A stretch of 47,562 nucleotides of DNA, taken from Sideroxyarcus sp. Lineage in GTDB: Bacteria; Pseudomonadota; Gammaproteobacteria; Burkholderiales; Gallionellaceae. This document shows, in pieces, positions 16,681 through 25,065 of this stretch. Below the pieces are notes generated by a model. That model saw only the letters and a list, made by a program, of their open reading frames with translations, was not told where the DNA came from and searched no databases. Where the stretch lies: positions 1-47,562 of the forward strand of contig JAUSBC010000062.1 in the NCBI GenBank assembly GCA_030652215.1, given 5' to 3'. A program made the translations under genes and the position numbers. How positions within the stretch are numbered: position 1 is the stretch's first letter; every line of letters starts with the position of its first letter.

Positions 16681-17586
16681 ATGGAACAATCAAACATTTC
16701 TGCAGACGATTACATCCTGTTCGCGACCATTGCCGAACAGGCAAGCCTGGTGCGCGCCGCCGAACATCTGGGCATGCCCAAGGCAACCGTGTCGCGCCGT
16801 CTGGCAAATCTCGAAACGGCACTGGGGCAGCGCCTGCTGATTCGCACCACGCGCCGCCTGACGCTGACCGAATTCGGGCAGGAATTTCTCGATCATTGCC
16901 GGCGTATCGCGGAAGAGGTCGCGACCGCACAAGACTTCGTGAATAGTCAGGAAATGAAGCCCCAGGGGCGCCTGCGCATTTCGATGGCGGAAGACTACGC
17001 CCGGCACAACCTGTCGCGCGCGCTCGCCACCTTCATTGAAGCTTATCCGGAAATCCAGCTCGATCTGGATCTGAGTTCGCGACTGGTCGATCTGATCGGC
17101 GAACGTTTCGATCTCGCCATACGCATGGGGCAACTGGATAACGATTCCACCGTGGTTGCGCGCAAGATCGACGAGCAACACCTCGGCCTGTATGCCAGCC
17201 CCATCTACCTGAGCCTGCATCCGGCGCCGAAACACCCGGACGATTTGCAGCGGCACAACTCGGTACGCATGCTTTCAAATCACGGACAGGCCATTGCCTG
17301 GAAACTGAGTCACGGCAAAAGCGTCTGGGAGGGCGTTCCGCCGGGGCGCATTGCGCTGAATTCCATCGGCGTCATCCAGCAATTGCTGCTGGACGGGGCG
17401 GGTATCGGCGCGCTTCCCAACCGGTTTACGCAGGAAGATGTGAAACTCAACCGGTTGGTGCGCGTCTTGCCGGAATGGAGCTTTCCCACGGTGCCGGCAT
17501 GGGCGGTGATGCCCATGCGCCGCTTTCTGCCCGCCAAGACGCGCGTGTTTCTGGCGCATATTGAGCAGTACATGGTGAAGGGGTAG
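16681..17586 (+). CDS. LysR-family transcriptional regulator
   Basis: A 301-aa regulator with an N-terminal winged helix (DYILFATIAEQASLVRAAEHLGMPKATVSRRLANLETALGQRLL, helix-turn-helix about residues 19-46) and a C-terminal effector domain beginning at PQGRLRISMAEDYARHNLS. The sequence type, with TRRLTLTEFGQEFL and a LDLDLSSRLVDLIGERFDLAIRMG segment, is that of the large AaeR/DsdC-like subgroup. It likely controls the divergent pirin-YceI-YceI-OYE genes. No ribosome site is visible before ATG 16681 because the palindrome abuts it, so translation may be leaderless. The inducer is unknown. Confidence 0.95.
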   Translation: MEQSNISADDYILFATIAEQASLVRAAEHLGMPKATVSRRLANLETALGQRLLIRTTRRLTLTEFGQEFLDHCRRIAEEVATAQDFVNSQEMKPQGRLRISMAEDYARHNLSRALATFIEAYPEIQLDLDLSSRLVDLIGERFDLAIRMGQLDNDSTVVARKIDEQHLGLYASPIYLSLHPAPKHPDDLQRHNSVRMLSNHGQAIAWKLSHGKSVWEGVPPGRIALNSIGVIQQLLLDGAGIGALPNRFTQEDVKLNRLVRVLPEWSFPTVPAWAVMPMRRFLPAKTRVFLAHIEQYMVKG

Positions 17587-17623
17587 AAAGAAGCAGGGTG
17601 AGTTTCCGCAACAACCGGCGCGG

Positions 17624-20600
17624 TCAGGAAACGAGCATCTGCGCGACCGTCAGCTCCAGTTGATCAATCGGCACCGGTTTGGCATAGAGATAGCCCTGGT
17701 ACGCCGGGCAGCCGCGCAGATCCAGGAATTCGCGCTGCGCCTCGGTTTCCACCCCTTCCGCGATGACGTCCATGCCCAGGCTTTGGGCCATGGAAATGAT
17801 GGTTTGCACGATGGCCGCGTTATGTTGATCCGTCGTGATGTTGCGGACGAAGGACTGGTCTATCTTGAGCTGGTCGAAGGGCAGGCGGCTCAGGTAGGAA
17901 AGGGACGAGTATCCGGTGCCGAAATCGTCCATGGAGAACTTCACGCCCAGATTTTTCAACTCGTTCATCTTGTAAATGCTGTCGTCGATGTTGTCGATGA
18001 CCAGACTTTCGGTCAGCTCCAGTTTCAGTTTTTCCGGCCTGATGCCGCTGCTCTGCAAGACATCGCGCACGTTAGAAACAAATTCGGTTTTGCGGAATTG
18101 AATGGCGCTGACATTGACCGCGATGCTCAGATGGCTGAATTGTGGCTTGCTTTGCCACACGGCCAGTTGCTTGCATGCCGTCTCCAACACCCACTGGCCG
18201 ATAGGCAAAATCAGGCCGGATTCTTCCGCCACCGGGATGAAATGGGTGGGCGGAACAACACCCAGTTGGGGATTGGTCCAGCGCAACAGTGCTTCCACGC
18301 CGATGGCGCGCCCTGTGTTGTCCACCTGCAGTTGGTAGTGCAGCGAGATTTCCTTGAGTTCCAGCGCTAGGCGCAGCGAGCTTTCCAGTTGGCCGCGTTT
18401 GTCCAATACATCCTGCATCGACGCGTCGAAGAAGCAGGTGGCGTTCCGGCCTTTGGCTTTGGCCTGATACATGGCGGTATCGACGTGGGCCAGAAGTTTT
18501 TCCTGGCTGTCGGCGTGTCCCAGAAAGAGAACGATCCCGACGCTGGTGCTGGTGTGATGCTCCGTTTTGTCGAGTTGATAGGGCCGGCACAATTCGCTGC
18601 GGATTTTTTCCGAGATCAATTCGGCTTGCACAGCGGCTTCGCTTTTACTGTGATTTAGGCCGTTCAAAACGACCATGAATTCATCCCCGCCCATGCGCGC
18701 CACGGTGTCCTCTTCGCGTACGCAGTGGCGCAAGCGGTTGGCCACCTCGATGAGCAATTGATCGCCCTTGCTGTGGCCGAAGGTGTCGTTGAGGCGTTTG
18801 AACTGGTCCAGGTCGAGCGACAACAGCGCGCCATAGCGCCAACTGCGCGCGCTGGAAAACATCGCCTGCTGAAAGCGATCCGAAAAAAGCCGCCGGTTCG
18901 GCAGGTTGGTCAACGCATCGAAGTTTGCCTGCGCCCAGATCAGTTCGTCCTTGCGCTTTTTTTCCGTGATGTCGGAAAACTGCCCCACATACCTGAAGAT
19001 ACGCCCGTCGGCGTGGCGGATGACGCTGATGCTGAGCCATTTGGCGTGCAGCTCGCCGTCCTTCAGGCGATCCCATACCTCGCCTTGCCAATGCCCGTTT
19101 TCAACGACCGACTGCCACATTTTCTGAAAGAATTGCAGGTCATGCGCGCCGGACTGAAAGATGCGGGGATTCTTTCCGCGCACGTCATCCAGTGTATAAC
19201 CGGTGATTTTTGTAAAGGCCGGATTCACGTCCAGAATGAGATTGTTTTCGTCGGTCACGACAATGCCGTCGTTGCTGGATTGATAAACCGATGATGCAAG
19301 CGAAAGCGCTTCGTCTTTTTGTTTGCGTTCGGTGATGTCCTCGAAGACCACCACTGCGCCTTTCAGCTCGCCCTGGTGAAAGATGGGCTGGGAAGAATAG
19401 TCAACGGGAAAATTGCTGCCGTCCTTGCGCCACAACACCTCGTCGACACCGACTCGGGACTTCCCGTCGACCAGCGTGGCATGCATCGGGCATTGCTCAT
19501 AAGGATAGTGCGTCCCGTCCGCGTGCGAGTGATGCACCGTGTCGTGCATGGATTTCTGGATCAGTTCTTCCGGAAGGTATCCCACCATTTTTGCCGCAGC
19601 CTGATTCACGAAGGTGGTTTTGCCCTCGCGGTCCAGCCCCCATATGCCGGTGCTCACCGAGCCCAGCAACAGTTGCAAACGTTTCTCGCTGGTTTCAACG
19701 GACGTTCTTGTCTGGCGAATGGACCGGAAATAAAAGAACAACCCACCCGCAATCAGGATGGTCACGCTGCCCAACAACCAGAGCAGAATGGAAGTGTTGC
19801 GCAGCTCGCGCTCCAGCAGCGGCAAGTTGGGCAAATCGGCTTTGGAGAATATGGTCAGCCCGTATTCCGGCAATGCGGCGGAGGCAACCACATACGGATA
19901 ATTGTCGTTATTGATCAGTTTCAAGCGGCTGTCGGGCAGTCCCTTCCAGGGGCCGATCCTGAATGGCGGGAACTCCGTTCTGCCGTAAAGCGCCATTCTT
20001 TCCTGTGCGCTCAGCTTGTCCACCGTAGCGCCGGGGACGGTCGTCATCAACATGTCCGGGTCATGCGCAATGATGATGACGCCGTTTGAATCGGTGATAT
20101 ACGCGTCAACCTGCCGGGTCAGGAACGAAAGCGAGGACAGGTTGATTTTTGAAATGATCGCGCCGCTGAACCTGCCGTCGACCACAACCGGTGCCGCGAA
20201 AAATAAACCGGGAATGCGCGTGGTACGTCCCATGGCGTACTGCATGCCGTTTTTGCCCTTGAGCGCATCGGCAAACCACTGCCGGTCGGCGAAATTCGTC
20301 CCGATGGGTGTTGTCGGCATTTCCCGGTTGCTCGCAGAAATGCAGTCGCCTGCGGCATTGACCACAAAAACAGAATCGATGCCCAGCGACTTCTGTATCA
20401 ATCCCAGTTGCAGGTTCAAGTCGTTCAGCACCGGATCGGAAGTCCAGCGCCGGACCAGCGTCTCTTTGGGCAAGCGGCTGGCTGGTGTGTCCGGCGTGAA
20501 TCTGCCGGCTGCATTCCATATGCGCAGCCCCTGCCGGAAAGTGTCCGAAACGCCCGCGACAAAGTGCAAATTGCGACGAAAACTGTTGGCGACATCCAGC

Positions 20601-20770
20601 GAAATATCCTGGGCGTGAAGCTGCTCTTTCTTGACCAGGGTCTGGTACTCGCGGGTGAAGTTTTGTTTTGCGATAAACCAAGCCAGCAAGCCCCACAGAA
20701 TCAACAACAGGGCAAGCCAGATGACGATGTGCCGTTCCTTGATGTCTTGAATCCGCAACATCTGCTCCAT
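17624..20770 (-). CDS. Membrane dCACHE-PAS-PAS-GGDEF-EAL c-di-GMP protein
   Basis: A 1048-aa inner-membrane c-di-GMP protein. TM1 (IVIWLALLLILWGLLAWFIA, about residues 14-34), a large periplasmic sensor of dCACHE type (SVFVVNAAGDCISASNR..., YITDSNGVIIIAHD...), TM2 near 323-345, two PAS domains (about 365-480 and 485-605), GGDEF with intact MGGDEF (about 692), and EAL with canonical EALLRW (about 824), ELTESLVIDN, MDDFGTGYSSLSYL and AEGVETEAQ. Both catalytic sets look active. ATG 20770 is used; a TTG at 20815 would add 15 residues without coding character. It stands alone, convergent with the LysR gene. The second PAS through EAL is similar to the protein at 8739-11192. Confidence 0.93.
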   Translation of the reverse strand: MEQMLRIQDIKERHIVIWLALLLILWGLLAWFIAKQNFTREYQTLVKKEQLHAQDISLDVANSFRRNLHFVAGVSDTFRQGLRIWNAAGRFTPDTPASRLPKETLVRRWTSDPVLNDLNLQLGLIQKSLGIDSVFVVNAAGDCISASNREMPTTPIGTNFADRQWFADALKGKNGMQYAMGRTTRIPGLFFAAPVVVDGRFSGAIISKINLSSLSFLTRQVDAYITDSNGVIIIAHDPDMLMTTVPGATVDKLSAQERMALYGRTEFPPFRIGPWKGLPDSRLKLINNDNYPYVVASAALPEYGLTIFSKADLPNLPLLERELRNTSILLWLLGSVTILIAGGLFFYFRSIRQTRTSVETSEKRLQLLLGSVSTGIWGLDREGKTTFVNQAAAKMVGYLPEELIQKSMHDTVHHSHADGTHYPYEQCPMHATLVDGKSRVGVDEVLWRKDGSNFPVDYSSQPIFHQGELKGAVVVFEDITERKQKDEALSLASSVYQSSNDGIVVTDENNLILDVNPAFTKITGYTLDDVRGKNPRIFQSGAHDLQFFQKMWQSVVENGHWQGEVWDRLKDGELHAKWLSISVIRHADGRIFRYVGQFSDITEKKRKDELIWAQANFDALTNLPNRRLFSDRFQQAMFSSARSWRYGALLSLDLDQFKRLNDTFGHSKGDQLLIEVANRLRHCVREEDTVARMGGDEFMVVLNGLNHSKSEAAVQAELISEKIRSELCRPYQLDKTEHHTSTSVGIVLFLGHADSQEKLLAHVDTAMYQAKAKGRNATCFFDASMQDVLDKRGQLESSLRLALELKEISLHYQLQVDNTGRAIGVEALLRWTNPQLGVVPPTHFIPVAEESGLILPIGQWVLETACKQLAVWQSKPQFSHLSIAVNVSAIQFRKTEFVSNVRDVLQSSGIRPEKLKLELTESLVIDNIDDSIYKMNELKNLGVKFSMDDFGTGYSSLSYLSRLPFDQLKIDQSFVRNITTDQHNAAIVQTIISMAQSLGMDVIAEGVETEAQREFLDLRGCPAYQGYLYAKPVPIDQLELTVAQMLVS

Positions 20771-21091
20771 GAAGTTATGAGAGTCTTGAAGCAAGTGCGC
20801 CGTCGTGCAGGGCAATGTGGTTAAGGGGTATGCGTACTTATAAATATCCCTTGGTTGTTGGCGGTTATTCTAGTCGCTCATTGACGGCTATTCAACGAAA
20901 AAAGTTGCAGTTTCGTCGGCGATATTTTTCTGTTTGCCGTTTCTTTGGCGCGATTGTTTTGCGGGATATGCAAAACCGCAGAAAAGTTTGTCTGGCATGT
21001 GGGTTGGTTACCGCACTGAATGGCGACAGCGTTTCATTTAAGTTTCGATTCAGCAGGAAGTGCCTGCCAATTCGGTTAGAGGAGAATGAAA
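20771..21091. other. Intergenic region upstream of csbD-like gene
   Basis: About 320 AT-rich bases between divergent genes. It contains a sigma-54-like string TGGCATG-N4-TTGG (20993-21007), which lacks the conserved C of the -12 element and is therefore weak, and the GGAG site of the CsbD gene. No other structure is evident. Confidence 0.4.
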
Positions 21092-21277
21092 ATGAACAAG
21101 GATCAAGTCAAAGGCGCAGTCAAGAACATCGCAGGTAAAGTACAGGAAGAAGCCGGTAAGTTGACCGGTAACAAAGAGCAGCAAATCAAAGGTCTCGGCA
21201 AGCAAATTACCGGCCAAGCTCAGAAGAGTTTTGGAGATGCCAAGGCTGTCGCTAAGGATGCGTTCAAATCTTCCTGA
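21092..21277 (+). CDS. CsbD-family general stress protein
   Basis: A 61-aa hydrophilic, Lys/Gly-rich protein: MNKDQVKGAVKNIAGKVQEE, then the repeated K-G-x-G-K-Q/x-I-x-G pattern (NKEQQIKGLGKQITGQAQ) that defines the CsbD family. The family is induced by stress and stationary phase in many bacteria; its molecular role is unknown. Two in-frame ATGs occur (21086 and 21092). The second has GGAG at a normal seven-base spacing, while the first is too close to it. The gene is monocistronic with a strong terminator directly downstream. Confidence 0.93.
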   Translation: MNKDQVKGAVKNIAGKVQEEAGKLTGNKEQQIKGLGKQITGQAQKSFGDAKAVAKDAFKSS

Positions 21278-21294
21278 TTCTTTCCGGCGTCATA

Positions 21295-21327
21295 AAAACG
21301 GCCACTCCGCAAAGTGGCCGTTTTTTT
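21295..21327 (+). terminator. Rho-independent terminator of csbD-like gene
   Basis: CGGCCACT-CCGCAA-AGTGGCCG followed by seven T, 18 bases after the stop codon. Strong canonical form. Confidence 0.93.
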
Positions 21328-21374
21328 GTTCAGTGAAACTGGGAAGATTGCTGACAGCGCAATCTCTCTATTGA

Positions 21375-21437
21375 TTACAGCAGATGAACGATCATGAGCG
21401 CAACGATGTTGATGATCTTGTTCAGTGGGCAGGCATG
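21375..21437 (-). pseudogene. Remnant of an hppA 3' end
   Basis: Read on the minus strand the stretch encodes [17 protein letters not shown] followed by TAA. The true hppA in this window ends [20 protein letters not shown] (25066 onwards). Roughly 85 percent of the bases agree over about 50 positions, and a hairpin (AGATTGC...GCAATCT, 21345-21365) follows as in hppA. No further hppA sequence is seen upstream, where the TonB-like gene ends at 21455. It appears to be the decayed tail of a second H+-pyrophosphatase gene. Confidence 0.75.
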
Positions 21438-21454
21438 AACCGAACTGCCAACTG

Positions 21455-22069
21455 TCAGCGCAGCAGCGTGACGCTCACGCCCAGCTCCGCTCCGAAATCC
21501 ATACGCACCGGATTGGCGGCGGCGCCCAGGCGGCGAGCCTCGATGGCCAGATTGAAAAACTCCTCCAGCAACGGGCGCAGATTCTTTTCCGGCGCGGGCG
21601 TGCAGTCGATTTCATGGTCCGGCTGCTGCGTGCAAACGATGCGCGTCTTGATGATCGGACCCAGCCGTGCAGCAAGGCCGGACATCCCCGTCAAAACTGC
21701 CGCTCTCTGCGATTCGCGCTGCTGTGCAAGCTGGGCGAGATGCATGGCATTTGTCAGTTCGTCCTGTTGCGCCGCAGAGGGAGGTTTCATGCGAAACCGG
21801 CCCCCGGCAACAGACTTGAGCAGTTTGGGGATTTCTGCCGGAATTTGCGCCGGCTTGGGCTGCGGGATTTTGAGCGCGGGCGCGGATGTGCCGACCGGCA
21901 ACTGCAAAGGTCGATCCCGCTCTCGCAGATTCTTCTGCAGAAAAACTTGCAGCAGCCCCTGCGCCTCCGGCGCACGAACCTGCACCATCTGCATAAGCCA
22001 CAGCAGCAAGGCGACGTGAAGCAGCAGGCTGATCAGAATGGCAACGGGTAGGCGGAAATGCTCGTTCAT
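21455..22069 (-). CDS. TonB-like inner-membrane anchored protein of unknown function
   Basis: A 204-aa protein with the N-terminal architecture of energy-transducer proteins: a short cytoplasmic start, one membrane span (VAILISLLLHVALLLWLM, with the S-x-x-x-H spacing typical of TonB anchors), then a Pro-rich segment (IPQPKPAQIPAEIPK). The C-terminal part (about 110-204) does not show the canonical TonB YP..A fold signature. It has two cysteines about eleven residues apart (IVCTQQPDHEIDCTP) that could form a disulphide in the periplasm. Family not recognised with confidence. It stands alone between an hppA remnant and a bidirectional terminator. Confidence 0.7.
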   Translation of the reverse strand: MNEHFRLPVAILISLLLHVALLLWLMQMVQVRAPEAQGLLQVFLQKNLRERDRPLQLPVGTSAPALKIPQPKPAQIPAEIPKLLKSVAGGRFRMKPPSAAQQDELTNAMHLAQLAQQRESQRAAVLTGMSGLAARLGPIIKTRIVCTQQPDHEIDCTPAPEKNLRPLLEEFFNLAIEARRLGAAANPVRMDFGAELGVSVTLLR

Positions 22070-22122
22070 GGTTTGCAGTTTAACGCCGATTATTCAGTTG
22101 CTAAATGGAAACCCCGCAAGAA

Positions 22123-22146
22123 AAAAGCGCGGCAAGCCGCGCTTTT
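22123..22146. terminator. Bidirectional Rho-independent terminator
   Basis: AAAAGCGCGGC-AA-GCCGCGCTTTT, a perfect 11-bp stem with A-run and T-run on opposite sides. It serves the secreted-protein gene whose stop is at 22168, on the minus strand. Confidence 0.88.
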
Positions 22147-22167
22147 CTCATGTTCCCTGAAACAGAC

Positions 22168-24426
22168 TTAGTACTGGACTACGCCGTCTATCACTTTGGG
22201 TGCGGAGGTGACGGTGGGTTTAGGACCTACGGAATAGGTGCCCAGCGCTGCGCTTACGTCGTGCGTGTCGGTATCGGCCGGCAACTGCAACGATGCGGAG
22301 AGGGGCAGCAATGTGTCACCACACCCGGTAGCAGAGTCCCCTGGACCGATATCCTTGAGCCGCACCTCTGCATCCAGTGCCTTGACGACCAATGTAGTGC
22401 CGCCTAGTGACATGGTTGCCCCATCAGGGATGGAGAACGCCGGCACATAACGCGTATTTTGCGAGCAAGGTGCCGCTGCATTGGTTACCGGATCCACGCA
22501 GGAACCGGGAATGCCGCCCAGATTGCCGAAACCGTTGAACTGCAGCTGGATGGTTTTTCCTGCCCAAGCCGCACCGTACACGGCTGTATCATTCGGTATG
22601 GGGTACACGATACTTTGCGGCGGGTCGAAGGTGACAATTGTTCCGCCGCTTTTCAGCCACATGGTCTGGTTCCACTGGTCTGTGCTAGTTGACCAGGTGT
22701 AATAGACCGCAGGAGTCGTGGGTTCGCATACGGCGGTGCCAGATTGGCAGGAGGTAAATGCAGTATCAAACAACCTGCCGCTTGTTACGCCATACCTGTA
22801 GTTGGTGCTATTGCTGAAGTAGTTTGCGTTGTTGATGATCATGGGCGCTGCGCTAATCATCAGCCCGCCGCTATTGAACGTATAGCTGACTGTTACTCCG
22901 CCGGCGGTCGGAGCGTAAGACCACTGATGGGTGGTTGTCGTATTAAACGGTAGCGCAACTCCAGTATCATCGGCGTTAGCCGCGGCAATGGAACCCGCAT
23001 CCGGGCAATTGCTGAGGCAATACAGGGTGGGCGGTGCTCCCGGTTCGCCTGGAATGACTGTCGATTGGCTGAAATAGTTGATTGCGTCGCCACTTGCATG
23101 ACTGGACCCAGTGGGCGGAATGTTGAGGTTTCCGCCAAAGGAATCGGACCAGCCCGAAATTGGCATGGTGTTGAATGCGTTTGTATTGACCACTGCAACC
23201 GGATTCAGAGAGGAGAGAGAGCAACCGGATGATCCGCAAATCTGCTTGCCTGTTACTGTAAACGTACCGACATTGCTCCAGACCATCTGCCAGTTGGCCC
23301 AACCCGTCGCATCTACATCCCCGTTACCTGTCGTCAGTCCTGTAAGGTTGCCGTAGAAGGTGAAGGGAATACCATTCAGTGCAGCTAGGGTGGAATCAAC
23401 CTTTGCCCACTTGGTCAGCTTGCCTTTCACCTTTGATAAGGTGTAATCCGCAGAGTGGCCTGGACGTTGATCGCTGACAGTTAGGTTGGGGACGGGGTCC
23501 GCATCAGCAATGGAATTGAGGTCCAGTCCCTGAAAACCGATACCGTAGTAACTGGCGTAGCCGTAGGACGAAGTACCGCCGTATGTGCCTGTGACCTGGA
23601 AGCTCGGGTGGGCCTGATCCACGCGCGTACCGTCTGACTCCTTATAAGTGCCGTAACGCCAGACGGAACGATCTGCCTGGTTTCTGCGGCGATCAAAACA
23701 GCGGTCACCGTTGAGGGTATTGTCGCTACGGCGGAAATGGGTTGGATTGTAGTTGAAGTCGTAGGTGACGAGCGTTTGCTCGTCGGATTCGAGCGTGCCG
23801 CTGCCGGAAGTGGTATCGGTAGCGGTCAACGCCAATTTGATGTTGGAAGCATTGCTGCCCGACTCCAGATATTTCAGATTCCCCGATACGGAATTGATGA
23901 AGCCTCTCATCCTTTCAATTCCACCGGGGTCTTTGCCCTGATAGTCCAGGCGAAACACGCCGTACGGCGGGACTTCGGTGGGAGACTGGGTGGCTGTCAA
24001 CTTGACATAGATGTCCTGTGTATTGCCTTCCTCGGTCAGTGACATCCAGACGTTGGCAATCATGGGTGAAGCGTCGTTGGCACGCGTCACGTCCACGACT
24101 GCATTCATGTAGTTCACGGCGGCGCTTGCGCCAGATGAACTGCTGGAAGAGTCGCTGCCCCCCCCTTTGGACTGGCACTTGTTAATGTCAACAAGAGCGA
24201 CGTAAGGGCCGGCGTTGAGCATGCCGCTGCCATTCATATTCATGGCGTTCATGATGCAAAGCACCATATTTACACCGCCGATTGCATCCGAAGTGGCATC
24301 ATGAACATATTCTCTCTGAGGATCGTTGTTGTAGGGTGTGCCGGAAGTGGGAGCAGCCCACGCAGAGACGCCAAATATCAGCGATAAAGTCAGCGTAGCG
24401 ATTTGATGAAGTTTTAAGGTTCTCAT
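22168..24426 (-). CDS. Large secreted protein of unknown function
   Basis: A 752-aa exported protein with a clear signal peptide (MRTLKLHQIATLTLSLIFGVSAWA) and ATG 24426 preceded by GGGAG. I do not recognise a family. The mature part is Gly/Ser/Thr/Asn-rich, beta-type in look, with a Ser run (SDSSSSSSGAS, about residues 90-100) and scattered cysteine pairs (CLSNC; C...C around CVDPVTNAAAPC; CQSGTAVC) suggesting disulphides. There is no CxxCH haem motif, no transmembrane segment and no C-terminal sorting signal, so it is probably periplasmic or secreted. It lies ten bases downstream of a tiny lipoprotein gene in the same transcript and ends at a strong terminator. Confidence 0.8.
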   Translation of the reverse strand: MRTLKLHQIATLTLSLIFGVSAWAAPTSGTPYNNDPQREYVHDATSDAIGGVNMVLCIMNAMNMNGSGMLNAGPYVALVDINKCQSKGGGSDSSSSSSGASAAVNYMNAVVDVTRANDASPMIANVWMSLTEEGNTQDIYVKLTATQSPTEVPPYGVFRLDYQGKDPGGIERMRGFINSVSGNLKYLESGSNASNIKLALTATDTTSGSGTLESDEQTLVTYDFNYNPTHFRRSDNTLNGDRCFDRRRNQADRSVWRYGTYKESDGTRVDQAHPSFQVTGTYGGTSSYGYASYYGIGFQGLDLNSIADADPVPNLTVSDQRPGHSADYTLSKVKGKLTKWAKVDSTLAALNGIPFTFYGNLTGLTTGNGDVDATGWANWQMVWSNVGTFTVTGKQICGSSGCSLSSLNPVAVVNTNAFNTMPISGWSDSFGGNLNIPPTGSSHASGDAINYFSQSTVIPGEPGAPPTLYCLSNCPDAGSIAAANADDTGVALPFNTTTTHQWSYAPTAGGVTVSYTFNSGGLMISAAPMIINNANYFSNSTNYRYGVTSGRLFDTAFTSCQSGTAVCEPTTPAVYYTWSTSTDQWNQTMWLKSGGTIVTFDPPQSIVYPIPNDTAVYGAAWAGKTIQLQFNGFGNLGGIPGSCVDPVTNAAAPCSQNTRYVPAFSIPDGATMSLGGTTLVVKALDAEVRLKDIGPGDSATGCGDTLLPLSASLQLPADTDTHDVSAALGTYSVGPKPTVTSAPKVIDGVVQY

Positions 24427-24436
24427 GGCGCTCCCC

Positions 24437-24580
24437 TTATTCTGTTGCAGTAACGATGGATACGGATGCGGGAGTCGCCACACCCGTTGTGGCGCCGCTG
24501 TCACCTCCGCCACCGCCACCACAACCCGCCACTGCGCCGATAAGCACACTCACTACAAACAACAACGCCAGCTTTCTCAT
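24437..24580 (-). CDS. Small lipoprotein, 47 aa
   Basis: MRKLALLFVVSVLIGAVAGC gives a short signal peptide with a lipobox (VAGC, Cys20), followed by six glycines and a Thr/Ala/Val-rich tail ending TATE. The ATG at 24580 has an AAGGAG site. It ends ten bases before the start of the 752-aa secreted protein, so the two are cotranscribed. Its size resembles small membrane-anchored accessory proteins, but no function is known. It falls below the usual length cut of ORF callers. Confidence 0.75.
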   Translation of the reverse strand: MRKLALLFVVSVLIGAVAGCGGGGGGDSGATTGVATPASVSIVTATE

Positions 24581-24982
24581 GTCGCTACTCCTTGTCTATT
24601 GGTTTGATGTCCAGGAACGTTCGTTAAGCCTGGTATGCAGAAACTTCCCCCGTTGACTGACTGTAATGCTCTGCTATTGTTTGTTGTTGTGTTGTGCCAA
24701 AACCGGAACTATTGACCGACTCCGGCTTACTATTTCGGTTGTCGGCAATAACTCAGGCTTCTTTAACCTGTTATGCGCAGTACCCACTTCTCCGTATACA
24801 GATACTGCAGTGCTGTCTTGCATTACACGAAGCAACGACACCCTACGCCGCGTGTTTTTGGATAGATATACGCAGAAATGCTTATTCATTTTCTGATCGC
24901 GATCATGCTTGTTTTGTTTGTTGCATTTGATTTTGCATTGAAAGTGGTGAAGGATGCTTTCGGGCACTACCGAAGTCTGGGC
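24581..24982. other. Intergenic region, no gene recognised
   Basis: About 400 AT-rich bases between the hppA terminator and the lipoprotein gene. The frames it contains (for example 24674-24967 minus) show no signal, ribosome site or family feature. It presumably holds the promoter of the lipoprotein/secreted-protein pair. Confidence 0.5.
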
Positions 24983-25059
24983 GAAAAAAATGGCCGCTAT
25001 GCGCGGCCATTCGTTTTGTCAGGTGAGGCAGGGCGGATTGCGCAACTGCGCAATCCGCC
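24983..25059 (-). terminator. Double hairpin terminator of hppA
   Basis: First a 13-bp perfect stem (GGCGGATTGCGCA / TGCGCAATCCGCC, 25032-25059) directly after the stop, then a second stem (GGCCGC / GCGGCC, 24992-25009) followed on the minus strand by seven T. The second is a canonical intrinsic terminator. The first resembles the hairpin next to the hppA remnant at 21345. Confidence 0.88.
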
Positions 25060-25065
25060 TTTCGT

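Noticed and set aside
20993..21008. Sigma-54-like promoter TGGCATG-N4-TTGG upstream of the CsbD gene
   Set aside because: The invariant GC of the -12 element is GG here, so it is mentioned only as weak.
24674..24967. 97-codon minus-strand frame in the gap after hppA
   Set aside because: No ribosome site, no signal or domain, and it ends outside any operon logic.
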